DNA of 64,000 bases from CALHVX01 sp964640725 (lineage in GTDB: Bacteria > Pseudomonadota > Gammaproteobacteria > Pseudomonadales > Azotimanducaceae). The stretch is taken from contig CAZXIJ010000008.1 in the NCBI GenBank assembly GCA_964640725.1, forward strand, positions 62,001 through 126,000, given 5' to 3'. The notes under the pieces were generated by a model that saw only the letters and a program-made list of their open reading frames with translations, was not told the origin of the DNA and did no database searches. Positions 44,685-53,434 of the stretch are shown piece after piece. Both the position numbers and the translations under genes were made by a program. Each line of letters begins with the position of its first letter. Within the stretch, counting starts at the first letter, position 1.

Positions 44685-45347
44685 TTAGCCGCTGACAGCA
44701 GCTTCTTCGCGAGCGCTCAGCAGGCTGGCGTAGCGCACTTCAAGTGATGTGAACTCGCCGCATTGCTCGTCGTAGCAGGTCACGTCGCCGGTTTCGATGT
44801 GATAGACCCAGCCGTGCAGGCCGATCTTGCCGTTGGCCAGCCGGCTGGCGACGGCAGGGTGTGTACGCAGATGCGCCAGCTGCAGCAGGACGTTCTGCTC
44901 CGTGACCCGCAGCAGGCGCTCCCCGGCGTCTGCGGTGTCATCGCCATCGACGGTCTCGACAGCGGCCCGGCTGTGGTCCAGCCAGTCCCGCACGTGCGGC
45001 AGATCGGCGACGGCGTCCAGGTTCATGGCGCCTTTCATGGCCCCGCAATCGGTGTGACCGCAGATCACGATGTCCTGCACGCCGAGCACGGCGACGGCGT
45101 ACTCGATGGAGGCAGTGACGCCGCCCGCGTGACGCGTGTGCGGCGGCACGATGTTGCCAGCATTGCGGCAGATGAAGAGGTCGCCGGGCTCGGTTTGCGT
45201 GACCAGGTTCGGGTCGATTCGCGAATCTGCGCAGGTGACCAGCAGGACCTCGGGGCTTTGGCCGTTCGCCAGCTCCGCGAACAGCGCGCGGCGGGCCTCA
45301 AAATCTTCTTTCTGGAATTGGACGATGCCGGAGACGACTTTTTTCAT
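44685..45347 (-). CDS. Beta-class carbonic anhydrase
   Basis: The 220-residue product has the full zinc site: Cys39, Asp41 and Arg43 in TCADSRID, and His98 and Cys101 in CGHTDCGAM. It has no signal peptide, so it works in the cytoplasm, interconverting CO2 and bicarbonate. It precedes the SulP transporter in one transcript. A cytoplasmic carbonic anhydrase would equilibrate a bicarbonate pool that a DAB pump builds up, unless it is separately localised or regulated, or expressed under other conditions. Confidence 0.93.
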   Translation of the reverse strand: MKKVVSGIVQFQKEDFEARRALFAELANGQSPEVLLVTCADSRIDPNLVTQTEPGDLFICRNAGNIVPPHTRHAGGVTASIEYAVAVLGVQDIVICGHTDCGAMKGAMNLDAVADLPHVRDWLDHSRAAVETVDGDDTADAGERLLRVTEQNVLLQLAHLRTHPAVASRLANGKIGLHGWVYHIETGDVTCYDEQCGEFTSLEVRYASLLSAREEAAVSG

Positions 45348-45573
45348 GACAACCTCTTCGATTGTGGGCGTGCGACGGCTCTCGCCATCAGATGCAGCTA
45401 GCCTAAGTCGTTCTGACTGATAACAAATACAGAGTTAAACGGTTTCTGTGATAGGATTTTCTTATGGGTTAAAGCGCCATAGCCCAGAATAAACAGTCGT
45501 TATCGATAGATAATGTGTCAATAAATCCTTGCATGAGAAATCCAGCTCGCTTGTCCGAGAAATCAGCCGTGAA
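45348..45573. promoter_or_regulatory. AT-rich divergent region between carbonic anhydrase and the second LysR gene
   Basis: The region is visibly AT-rich against the surroundings. It contains TTATC-GATA-GATAA at 45500-45513 and ACAGA-N11-TCTGT at 45429-45449, both possible LysR or other dimer sites. A weak relative of the dab operator core (TCTGTGATAGGA) lies at 45445-45456. It must hold promoters of both flanking genes. Confidence 0.45.
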
Positions 45574-46509
45574 ATGAACGTCAAATCTTCTCTAACGCTC
45601 AAGCACATCTCCTGCTTCGCCGCGGTCTATGAGCAGGGCAGTTTCCGGCGCGCGGCCGATCGTCTCGGCGTCAGCCAGCCGGCCATGACAGCCCAGATCG
45701 GGGCCCTGGAACGGCTGCTGGGCCTGACCTTGTTCGAGCGCTCGCGCACCGGCGCGCGCCCCACAGCCGCCGCCCGGGAACTCATCGCTCATGCCCGTCG
45801 CATCGAAGAGGACGCGCAGGGCTTTATGGACGTGTCGGCGAGCATGTCGGGGCAGAGCGGGGGCACCTATCGCATGGGGGTGACGCCGACGCTCGGCCCC
45901 TACCTGCTGCCGCACGTGCTGCCGGATCTGCACCGCCGCTACGAGACCTTGCGGCTGTATGTTCGGGAGGGCGCGCCCGCGGTGCTGGAGCGCCACCTTA
46001 AGAACGCGGACCACGATCTGATTCTGTCGACGCAGCCGATCCAGGCAACAGAGCTGGAAGTGGCGCCGCTGTTTCGGGAACCGCTCAAATTGGTGATGGC
46101 GAGCGATCATCGCCTGGCCCGCAAGCGCCGGGTGAACCGTTCCGACCTGTATGGCGAAGAGGTGCTCACCATTGAGGAGCATCACCTCTATCACCGGCAG
46201 ATCAGCGAGCTGTGCGAAAGCCTGGGTGCCACGATGCGTCGGGACTATGAAGGCACGAGCCTCGATACGCTCCGGCAGATGGTGGTGATGGGCATGGGCA
46301 TCGCCTTCTTGCCGGCACTTTACGTAGCCTCAGAAATCCGCGACACCGACACCCTGCGGGTCACCGATGTGCATGGTATCGGTATGCTCCGACACCATGC
46401 GCTGGCATGGCGGCAGCGTTCTCCGGCCCGGGGGCTGTTCCAGGACCTGGCGGGAGACATCCGCGAGCTGGTGCGCGAGCGCCTCGCCGAGTACGTGGTG
46501 CTGGCTTAG
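45574..46509 (+). CDS. LysR-family regulator, divergent from carbonic anhydrase
   Basis: The product is 311 residues from an ATG at 45574; a TTG at 45529 would add 15 residues. The N-terminal helix-turn-helix (SFRRAADRLGVSQPAMTAQI) and a C-terminal effector-binding domain are complete. It is divergent from the carbonic anhydrase/SulP unit and so is its likely regulator, giving the carbon block two separate LysR switches. CbbR or another branch of the family cannot be told apart by eye. It ends one base from the convergent enoyl-CoA hydratase gene. Confidence 0.85.
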   Translation: MNVKSSLTLKHISCFAAVYEQGSFRRAADRLGVSQPAMTAQIGALERLLGLTLFERSRTGARPTAAARELIAHARRIEEDAQGFMDVSASMSGQSGGTYRMGVTPTLGPYLLPHVLPDLHRRYETLRLYVREGAPAVLERHLKNADHDLILSTQPIQATELEVAPLFREPLKLVMASDHRLARKRRVNRSDLYGEEVLTIEEHHLYHRQISELCESLGATMRRDYEGTSLDTLRQMVVMGMGIAFLPALYVASEIRDTDTLRVTDVHGIGMLRHHALAWRQRSPARGLFQDLAGDIRELVRERLAEYVVLA

Positions 46510-46510
46510 G

Positions 46511-47302
46511 CTAGCTGGCGGTGAAGTTGCCCCGACGGCGTTCCGCCACCGCTTTGACGCCTTCCCGGTGATCGCTGGTCTGCTGGAGCTGGAACTGCTC
46601 GAAGCCTTCGATATCCGTGGCGGCCTTGACGGCTTCGGCAAGGTCACCGCGCATTTGCTTGCGCAGCGAGAGCAGTGCCAGGGGGGCGTTCTCGGCGATC
46701 TCTCTGGCGTAGGCCACAGCGCTGTCGCGCACTGCCTCCTGCTCCACAAGCCGGTCCACGATGCCGAGCGTGTGCGCTTCCTCGCCGCCAATGCGGCGGC
46801 CGGTGTAAAACAGGTCGCAGGCGCCCTGCGGGCCAATGACGCGGGGCAGGGTATGAGTCAGCCCGAACCCTGGCGTAAAGCCGAGCTTCACGAAGTTGGC
46901 GGTAAAGCGCGCTTCGGCGCAGGCCACGCGAAAGTCAGCCATCATGGCCAGGCCAAAGCCGCCGCCCACTGCCGCGCCCTGGACTGCGGCGATGACCGGC
47001 TTGCGATTGCCGAATAGACGCACTGCTTCCTGGTAGAGGGGATTGCCCTCGGCCGGAAAGCTCGTGCCGCGCGCTTGCCGGTCTTCGCCGGACGCAAAGT
47101 TGGCGCCGGCGCAGAAGTGCTTGCCCTGAGAGGCCAGCACGACGACCCGGCAGCTCGCGTCCTGGTCGAGGGCATCGAACGCGTCGGCGAGCGAGCGAAT
47201 CAGGTCCAGATCGAAAAAGTTGTTGGGCGCGCGGCAGATCTCGGCCAGCGCGACAAAATCGCCAAGGTCGGTGACCTGCACATCTCCGTAACTCTGGGTC
47301 AT
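46511..47302 (-). CDS. Enoyl-CoA hydratase/isomerase (crotonase) family protein
   Basis: The product is 263 residues from an ATG at 47302 with GAGAGG seven bases ahead; the ATG six bases upstream lacks spacing. Oxyanion-hole segments FCAGANF near residue 65 and AAVGGGFGLAM near 107 are present. The glutamates that catalyse hydration are replaced (GGGFGL, FVKLGFTP), so it may be an isomerase, hydrolase or other crotonase rather than a true hydratase. It follows two acyl-CoA dehydrogenases on one transcript, the gap being 10 bases. Confidence 0.85.
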   Translation of the reverse strand: MTQSYGDVQVTDLGDFVALAEICRAPNNFFDLDLIRSLADAFDALDQDASCRVVVLASQGKHFCAGANFASGEDRQARGTSFPAEGNPLYQEAVRLFGNRKPVIAAVQGAAVGGGFGLAMMADFRVACAEARFTANFVKLGFTPGFGLTHTLPRVIGPQGACDLFYTGRRIGGEEAHTLGIVDRLVEQEAVRDSAVAYAREIAENAPLALLSLRKQMRGDLAEAVKAATDIEGFEQFQLQQTSDHREGVKAVAERRRGNFTAS

Positions 47303-47312
47303 GGGCATCCTC

Positions 47313-48566
47313 TCAGTTTTTGGGAACGTCTTTGAACGGGCCATCGTCGAAGCGGGGTTCCTTCGGCATCTGCAGCACGCGTTCAGCGATGATATTGCGT
47401 TGAATCTCGTCCGTGCCGCCGGCGATAGAGACCGCGGGCACCGACATCAGAATCTCGCCGATGATGCCTTCCCGGGGGCTGTCCTCGCCCATGAGCAGGG
47501 CGTCAGCGCCCGAGATCAGCGTGTGCACATCGGCGGCCGCCCGCGCGACCTGGCTGGCCGCCAGCTTGCCCAGGGAGCCGGCGGGCCCCGGCGGTTGCCC
47601 CTGGGCCAGGGCGGCGCGGGCGCGCCGCGCCGTCCATTCGGCCGCCCGGGAGAGCGTCAGCAGCCTGGCCAGGGCCTGCTGGACCACCGGGTCATCAATG
47701 CGCCCGGTTTCGCGGGCCCGGGGCAGGGCCAGGTCAGTGCGGCCCGCCCGCTGCGGGTACCAGGTGTACGGCGCCATCAGGGTCTCGTTTTCCTGACGCT
47801 CCTCTTCGTGGATGCGCCCCGCGCGGTTGACCTGGCTGTGGTTTGCAGCGCCGCTGCGCATGCCGTCCGCGCGCCGCCGCTCGTGGCCCAGGGTGGTCAT
47901 TGCAACCTGCCAGCCGCCCCCGAGCGGACCGACCTGATGTTCCGGCTGCACAACCGCATCGGTGAGAAAGACCTCATTGAAGGAAGCGTGGTGGTTCATC
48001 TGCCGCAACGGCTTTACCGTGACCCCAGGCTGGTGCATGTCGATCAGAAAATAGCTCAGGCCCTGGTGCTTGGGCGCGTCCCAGTCCGTGCGGGCGACCA
48101 GCAGTCCCCAATCGGCATGGTTGGCGCTGGTCGTCCAGACCTTTTGGCCATTGACCACCCAGTGGTCACCGTGGCGCGTGGCCCGGGTGGTGGCACCGGC
48201 CAGATCGCTGCCGCTGCCCGGCTCGCTGAAGAGCTGACACCAGGTGTGTTCACCGGTCAGGATCGGCCGCAGGAACGTGGATTTCTGGTCGTCGCTGCCG
48301 TGCTCCAGAAGCGTGAGCCCGGCCAGCAAGCGAATCCCTGCCTTGGCGACGCCGACCGCGCCGATGCGGGCGAACTCGTCCTCGACGGCATGGGCAAGCC
48401 GCAACGGGTAGCCGCGCCCGAACCAGGCCTCGGGCCAGTCCGGCATGCCCCAACCGCTGTCGACGAGCAGCGACCGCCATTCGAGCAAAGACCGGTCCGG
48501 ATTCCAGTTTTGCGCCAGCCATGCTCGGACTTCGGCGCGCACCGTTGCCTCGCTGGCCTGGGTCAT
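47313..48566 (-). CDS. Acyl-CoA dehydrogenase (large type)
   Basis: The 417-residue flavoprotein shows FSEPGSGSDLAG near residue 125, VVNGQKVWTTSANHADWG near 152 and the C-terminal signature IAGGTDEIQRNIIAERVL near 390. It would oxidise an acyl-CoA to an enoyl-CoA. Together with the second dehydrogenase gene, whose stop overlaps its ATG as ATGA, it probably forms a heteromer of the kind used for steroid side-chain or branched acyl-CoA oxidation; that is inference from the paired arrangement. Confidence 0.9.
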   Translation of the reverse strand: MTQASEATVRAEVRAWLAQNWNPDRSLLEWRSLLVDSGWGMPDWPEAWFGRGYPLRLAHAVEDEFARIGAVGVAKAGIRLLAGLTLLEHGSDDQKSTFLRPILTGEHTWCQLFSEPGSGSDLAGATTRATRHGDHWVVNGQKVWTTSANHADWGLLVARTDWDAPKHQGLSYFLIDMHQPGVTVKPLRQMNHHASFNEVFLTDAVVQPEHQVGPLGGGWQVAMTTLGHERRRADGMRSGAANHSQVNRAGRIHEEERQENETLMAPYTWYPQRAGRTDLALPRARETGRIDDPVVQQALARLLTLSRAAEWTARRARAALAQGQPPGPAGSLGKLAASQVARAAADVHTLISGADALLMGEDSPREGIIGEILMSVPAVSIAGGTDEIQRNIIAERVLQMPKEPRFDDGPFKDVPKN

Positions 48567-49690
48567 GCGGCGGCCCCCTCGGTCAGCTCAGAGATCATCC
48601 GGGCCCGATGCCAGCTGGAATCGCCGAGCAGCACTTCGCTGCCTTTGGCGCGCTTGAACCAGAGCTGGGTGTCGTGCTCCCAGGTAAAGCCGATGCCGCC
48701 GTGCAGCTGCACGCTTTCCCGGGCGGCGAGCGCGTAGGCATCGCTGGTGCCGGCTTTGGCGAGGTGTGCGTTGAACGCGGCATCTCGCGCGCCGAGCGCG
48801 AGCGATTCCGCCGCGTAGCGCGCCGCGGACTGAGCCAGTTCCACCTCCAGCAGCAGGTCGGCCATGCGGTGCTTGATCGCCTGGAAGGATGCGATGCTGC
48901 GGCCGAACTGGTGTCTTAGCTGCAGGTAGCTGAGCGTATCTTCAAACAGACGGGTCGCGCCGCCAGCGCTCTCGCTGGCGAGCGCGGTATAGGCAAAGGT
49001 CATGACCGACTGCAGCGCATGGTCAACGGCATCGACCGTGCCCAGGCGCTCCCCCGCAACGTTGCTCAGCTGAATTTCCGCAAGCCGGCGGGTCTGGTCG
49101 ATGGTTTGCTGGCTGCGCCGCTCAAGCCCGGGCGTATCTGCCCGGACTGCGTACACGCCTTGGCCCTGCGAGTCCTGCGCGACGATCAGCAGCAGGTCCG
49201 CAGACATTCCGTCCAGCACGTAGGCTTTGCGCCCGGACAGGCGCCCGTTTTCCGCGCGGCAGCGGACCGGCCCGTCGTGGGCCGGGCTTTCCATCCAGGC
49301 CAACGTGGCGATCGTCGTGCCCTGCGCGATTCCTGGCAGCAGCTCGGCCCGTTGAGTGTCGTTGCCCAGCAAGGCCACGGTGCGGGCGCCGAGCACCGCG
49401 CTGGCGAGAAACGGCGCAGGCAGCAATGCGCGTCCCAGCTCTTCCATTGCGATTCCCAGCTCGATGGCGCCGAAGCCGGCGCCGCCGTGCTGCTCAGAGA
49501 TGCACAGGGCGGGCAGCGACAACTCGTCGGCAAGGCGCTGCCAGAGCGCCCGGTCGTAGCCGGTATCGGTCGCCATGACCGCGCGCACTCTGCGGGGCGG
49601 GCTGTGGTCTTCGAGGAAGCGCCGCAGGTAGTCGCGAAACTGCTGCTGCGCCTCGGTAAAGCTGAACGCGAAGGTGTGCTCTGCTGTCAT
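48563..49690 (-). CDS. Acyl-CoA dehydrogenase (partner subunit)
   Basis: The product is 375 residues from an ATG at 49690 with GGGAAG in front. N-terminal, middle and C-terminal dehydrogenase domains are present; the end VQLHGGIGFTWEHD near residue 335 is characteristic. The stretch around residue 120-150 (ATLAWMESPAHDG) departs from the usual FAD-contact sequence, as is common in the partner chain of alpha2beta2 acyl-CoA dehydrogenases. It leads a three-gene operon with the larger dehydrogenase and a crotonase. Confidence 0.88.
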   Translation of the reverse strand: MTAEHTFAFSFTEAQQQFRDYLRRFLEDHSPPRRVRAVMATDTGYDRALWQRLADELSLPALCISEQHGGAGFGAIELGIAMEELGRALLPAPFLASAVLGARTVALLGNDTQRAELLPGIAQGTTIATLAWMESPAHDGPVRCRAENGRLSGRKAYVLDGMSADLLLIVAQDSQGQGVYAVRADTPGLERRSQQTIDQTRRLAEIQLSNVAGERLGTVDAVDHALQSVMTFAYTALASESAGGATRLFEDTLSYLQLRHQFGRSIASFQAIKHRMADLLLEVELAQSAARYAAESLALGARDAAFNAHLAKAGTSDAYALAARESVQLHGGIGFTWEHDTQLWFKRAKGSEVLLGDSSWHRARMISELTEGAAA

Positions 49691-49800
49691 GCCGGTCTTC
49701 CCCGTAGATGACCATTGGTGCTGGCCATTGATCTCCCCGGCGGGCATGTTAGCGAAGAACGGCCGGCGCTGGGCTGGCGGTACCGAACTCAGGATTCACC

Positions 49801-50238
49801 ATGCTGACCCTCGAACAGGCTGATCAGATCGCAGCCACCACGCTCGCCGCTGGCGCGCGCAATGACTTCAACCCCCTGTGTGTGATCGTGCTCGATGCCG
49901 GTGGCACCCCGCTGGTTCTCAAGCGCGACGAGCGGGCGTCCATCGGTCGGCCCGGCATCGCGATGGGCAAGGCTGCCGGGTGCCTGAACCTGGGCGTGGG
50001 CGGCCGCACCCTGGCCGCCATGGCCGCCGATCGCCCCGCGTTTGTGGGCAGCCTCGCAGGTGCCTGGCCGGGCGGCTGCATACCGGTGCCTGGCGGCGTC
50101 CTGGTGCGGGATCACAGCGGCGCACTCCTGGGCGCTGTTGGGGTGACCGGCGATCTGTCCCCAAATGACGAGCGCTGCGCGGTGGCAGGTATTGAGGCGG
50201 CAGGTCTGGTGGCTGATGTCGGCCAGTCACCGAGCTGA
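49801..50238 (+). CDS. GlcG/HbpS-family (DUF336) protein
   Basis: The 145-residue product starts with an AGGA site seven bases ahead. The family pattern is plain: LTLEQADQIAATTLAAGARN, VIVLDAGGTPLVLKRDERAS and the C-terminal GGVLVRDHSGALLGAVGVTG, none quoted beyond a few residues of context. Members bind haem or small ligands, or are found in glycolate operons. No glycolate genes are nearby. The role here is unknown. Confidence 0.85.
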   Translation: MLTLEQADQIAATTLAAGARNDFNPLCVIVLDAGGTPLVLKRDERASIGRPGIAMGKAAGCLNLGVGGRTLAAMAADRPAFVGSLAGAWPGGCIPVPGGVLVRDHSGALLGAVGVTGDLSPNDERCAVAGIEAAGLVADVGQSPS

Positions 50239-50361
50239 TCGCGATCATCGCGGTGGCCCCTGGGACCTGTCGGGCGACCGCGACGCTTGCTCCCCGCGAA
50301 GCAGGGTAGTACCACTGAGTCATCGCGTTCTGCGCCTTGTTACCGCCCCTGGAGACCTGTT

Positions 50362-50964
50362 ATGGCAAACAGCCGAATCAGCGAGCTCGAGCAGCAGCTG
50401 TACGAACTCACCAACGAACTCAACACGCTCAAACGGCAGATCGCCGGAACCCCGGTGCCGGACTACACCTTTGCGACGCTGGATGGCGAGCAAACGCTGT
50501 CATCGCTGTTCGCGGGGAGGGAGCGCCTGCTTGTGATTCACAACATGGGGCAGGCGTGCCGCTACTGCACGCTCTGGGCGGACGGCTTTAACGGTTTTCT
50601 GCCGCATCTGGAGTCAGCGATGTCGGTGGTGCTGGTTTCGAAAGACGATCCGCAAACCCAGCAGGCCTTCGCTGGCAGCCGCGGCTGGCGTTTTCGCATG
50701 GCCTCGCACGGCGGCGGCGCGTACATCAAAGAGCAGGCGGTTAAACCGGACAGCACCAACATGCCGGGCGCCGTGGCCTACCGAAGGGACGGCGACGACA
50801 TCCTGCGCCTGGGGCATGGCGAGTTTGGTCCCGGTGATCTGTACTGCAGCCTCTGGAATTTGCTCGGTGTGGCCGGGCTGACGGAGGAAGACTGGGTGCC
50901 TCAGTATCGCTACTGGCAGGTTCCAGACAAGATGGAAGACGGCGGCGAGAACCTGATCGACTGA
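50362..50964 (+). CDS. DUF899 thioredoxin-fold protein
   Basis: The product is 200 residues from an ATG at 50362 behind a GGAGA site. After a short coiled coil (residues 5-30) comes a redoxin-like fold with QACRYCTLW near residue 80, which places a CxxC pair where thioredoxins have theirs. DUF899 proteins are thought to be disulfide-handling, but their substrates are unknown. It is convergent with katG, which fits an oxidative-stress setting without proving it. Confidence 0.82.
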   Translation: MANSRISELEQQLYELTNELNTLKRQIAGTPVPDYTFATLDGEQTLSSLFAGRERLLVIHNMGQACRYCTLWADGFNGFLPHLESAMSVVLVSKDDPQTQQAFAGSRGWRFRMASHGGGAYIKEQAVKPDSTNMPGAVAYRRDGDDILRLGHGEFGPGDLYCSLWNLLGVAGLTEEDWVPQYRYWQVPDKMEDGGENLID

Positions 50965-50997
50965 CCGCTGGGCAGGCGCGCCTTGGGGAGTAAGGAG

Positions 50998-51030
50998 GCA
51001 GCGCCCCGAGAGGGGAGCTCGGGGCGCTGC
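50998..51030. terminator. Strong bidirectional hairpin between DUF899 and katG
   Basis: GCAGCGCCCCGAG pairs perfectly over 13 bases with CTCGGGGCGCTGC around a seven-base loop. It lies midway between the two convergent stops and would terminate both. Confidence 0.75.
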
Positions 51031-51050
51031 CGGGGGAACCGTTGGGTTCG

Positions 51051-53279
51051 CTAGGACTGGGGCCGATCGAACCGGTCCAGGTTCATGACCTTGTGCCAGG
51101 CCTTGACGAAGTCGCGCAGGAACATGTTTTGCGCGTCGTCCCCTGCATAGACCTCGGCCACCGCCCGGAGTTCCGAGTGAGATCCGAAAAGCAGATCGAC
51201 GGGCGTTGCGGTCCAGCGGGCGTCGCCCGTGCTGCGATCACGGCCGACATAGACGCCTTCAGCATCTTCGGCTTTGGACCAGGCAGTACCCATATCGAGC
51301 AGATTGACGAAAAAGTCGTTGCTCAAAGTGCCGGGGCGGTCCGTGAACACGCCGTGGGCGCTGCCGCCAGTGTTCGCGTCAAGGCTGCGCAGACCGCCAA
51401 CCAGGACGGTCATTTCCGGAACGGTCAGGGACAGCAGATTGGCCCGGTCCACCAGCGCGTTCGCCGGCGATTGCTGCGCGCTGTCGGTGTAGAAGTTGCG
51501 GAAGCCGTCGGCCTGCGGTTCCAGCACCGCGAAGGAGGCGGCGTCAGTCTGGCTCTGGTCCGCGTCATTGCGACCCGGGGCGAAGGGCACCGCGATGGTC
51601 GTGCCGCCAGCTTTGGCGGCTTGCTCAATGGCGGCGGCTCCGCCAAGCACGATCACATCGGCGAGGGAGACCCGGGTGCCCCTCGGGAGCCCGCGGTTAA
51701 ATCGCTTCTGCACCCGTTCCAGGCGTTTGAGCGCCTTGCGGAGCCCCTTGGGGTCGTTCACCGCCCAATTGCGTTGCGGGTCCAGACGCAGCCGGGCGCC
51801 ATTGGCTCCGCCGCGCAGATCCGTCGCCCGGAAAGAGGCGGCCGCGGCCCAGGCGGTCCGGACCAGCTCGCCGGTCGACAGCCCGCTGTCCAGGATCTTT
51901 GCCTTCAAGGCGGCAACTTGCACATCGTCGATCAGTGCGTAGTCAACCGCCGGAATCGGGTCCTGCCAGATGAGGGCCTGGGCCGGGACCTCTGATCCCA
52001 GATAGCGCGTGACCGGGCCCATGTCCCGGTGCGTCAGCTTGTACCAGGCTTTGGCGAAAGCCAGCTCGAACGCCTTCGGGTCCTGCTGAAAGCGCTGGGC
52101 GATTTCGCGATAGGACGGATCGACCTTCAGGGACAGATCTGTGGTGAACATGATCGGTGCATGGCGCTTGCTGGCGTCGTGGGCATCGGGCACCAGGTTG
52201 GCAGCCTGGCCATCGGCGGGAATCCACTGCGTGGCGCCCGCCGGGCTTTTGGTCTGCACCCACTCGAAGCCAAAAAGGTTATCCAGATACTGGCTGGTCC
52301 AGGCGATCGGGTTCACGGACCAGGCACCCTCGAGGCCGCTGCTCACCGTGTCTGCACCGTTGCCGCTGCCGCACTTGTTGCGCCAGCCGAAGCCCTGTTC
52401 TTCAACTTCGGCACCGGCCGGGGCCGGCCCCACGCAGCCTTCCGGCTTACGCGCACCGTGGGCCTTGCCAAAGGTATGACCGCCGGCAATCAGAGCGACC
52501 GTTTCCTCATCGTTCATGGCCATGCGGCCAAAGGTCTCGCGAATATCGTTGGCTGCCAGCTGCGGATCCGGGTTGCCGTTGGGGCCTTCCGGGTTGACGT
52601 AGATCAGGCCCATCTGGACCGCGGCCAGGGGTTTGGCGAGCTCCCGGTCATCGGTGTAGCGCTCGTCATCCAGAAACTTCTCTTCCGGCCCCCAGTAAAC
52701 CAGGTCGGCCTCCCAGTCGTCTTCGCGGCCGCCAGCAAAGCCGTAGGTGGAAAAGCCCATGGACTCGAGCGCGACGTTGCCGGTCAGCACCATCAGGTCT
52801 GCCCAGGACAGGCTCCGGCCGTACTTCTTTTTGACCGGCCACAGCAAGCGGCGGGCCTTGTCCAGATTGACGTTGTCCGGCCAGCTGTTGAGGGGCTCAA
52901 AACGTTGCTGGCCGCCGGCGGCGCCGCCCCGGCCATCGGCAATTCGGTACACGCCAGCACTGTGCCAGGCCATGCGGATGAAGAAGGGACCGTAGTGCCC
53001 GTAGTCAGCAGGCCACCAGTCCTGCGATGTGGTCATGATGCCTTCGATGTCTTTTTTGACCGCATCGAGGTCCAGGGCAGCGAAAGCTTCGGCGTAGCGA
53101 AAGGCCTCGCCGAAAGGGTTGGACTGAGGGCTGTGCTGGCGCAGGGGCGACAGGTCGACCTGTTCGGGCCACCAAAACTGGTTGGGCTTGGCGCGGCTGT
53201 CGGCCAAGGCGCTGCTGGCGCCGGCGAGCGCCAGGACCAGGGTCGTGGCGGTCAGCAGCGCAAGGCTGGATTTGTGCAT
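51051..53279 (-). CDS. katG: Catalase-peroxidase KatG, exported form
   Basis: The 742-residue enzyme breaks down hydrogen peroxide and has peroxidase activity. The distal haem site FIRMAWHSAGVY near residue 95, the proximal His in GGHTFGKAHG near 260, and the Tyr and Met of the Trp-Tyr-Met crosslink (LVYWGPEEKF and AVQMGLIYVNPEG) are all present. Unlike common cytoplasmic KatG it starts with a signal peptide (LALLTATTLVLALAGASSALA, of which residues 5-25 form the core), so it should act in the periplasm. The ATG has a GAGGAG site. An OxyR-like site lies upstream. Confidence 0.94.
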   Translation of the reverse strand: MHKSSLALLTATTLVLALAGASSALADSRAKPNQFWWPEQVDLSPLRQHSPQSNPFGEAFRYAEAFAALDLDAVKKDIEGIMTTSQDWWPADYGHYGPFFIRMAWHSAGVYRIADGRGGAAGGQQRFEPLNSWPDNVNLDKARRLLWPVKKKYGRSLSWADLMVLTGNVALESMGFSTYGFAGGREDDWEADLVYWGPEEKFLDDERYTDDRELAKPLAAVQMGLIYVNPEGPNGNPDPQLAANDIRETFGRMAMNDEETVALIAGGHTFGKAHGARKPEGCVGPAPAGAEVEEQGFGWRNKCGSGNGADTVSSGLEGAWSVNPIAWTSQYLDNLFGFEWVQTKSPAGATQWIPADGQAANLVPDAHDASKRHAPIMFTTDLSLKVDPSYREIAQRFQQDPKAFELAFAKAWYKLTHRDMGPVTRYLGSEVPAQALIWQDPIPAVDYALIDDVQVAALKAKILDSGLSTGELVRTAWAAAASFRATDLRGGANGARLRLDPQRNWAVNDPKGLRKALKRLERVQKRFNRGLPRGTRVSLADVIVLGGAAAIEQAAKAGGTTIAVPFAPGRNDADQSQTDAASFAVLEPQADGFRNFYTDSAQQSPANALVDRANLLSLTVPEMTVLVGGLRSLDANTGGSAHGVFTDRPGTLSNDFFVNLLDMGTAWSKAEDAEGVYVGRDRSTGDARWTATPVDLLFGSHSELRAVAEVYAGDDAQNMFLRDFVKAWHKVMNLDRFDRPQS

Positions 53280-53341
53280 GGAATCTCCTCGGGGCGTGAT
53301 CTGGCCGGGCAACCCTACCTGCGCCGGCTTAATTGAAGCTA

Positions 53342-53378
53342 ATCGTTTCTCTCTCGGCCAGCGATAGGAGCTGCCTAT
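53342..53378. promoter_or_regulatory. OxyR-like operator upstream of katG
   Basis: The order ATCG-N7-CTCG-N7-ATAG-N7-CTAT matches the OxyR pattern ATAG-N7-CTAT-N7-ATAG-N7-CTAT at 13 of 16 fixed positions, with exact spacing. It starts 63 bases from the katG ATG and lies on the other side about 57 bases from the HDOD gene. Confidence 0.55.
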
Positions 53379-53434
53379 AGCCCGCGCGCGCTGCGCGCTG
53401 GCCGATCCCGGTTCCCTATCTATACTCAGGAGTG

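Noticed and set aside
36408..46509. A RuBisCO/carboxysome locus, often expected beside dabAB
   Set aside because: No cbbL, cbbS, cbbM, PRK or shell-protein sequence is present in the window; the adjacent genes are stress protein, SulP and carbonic anhydrase.
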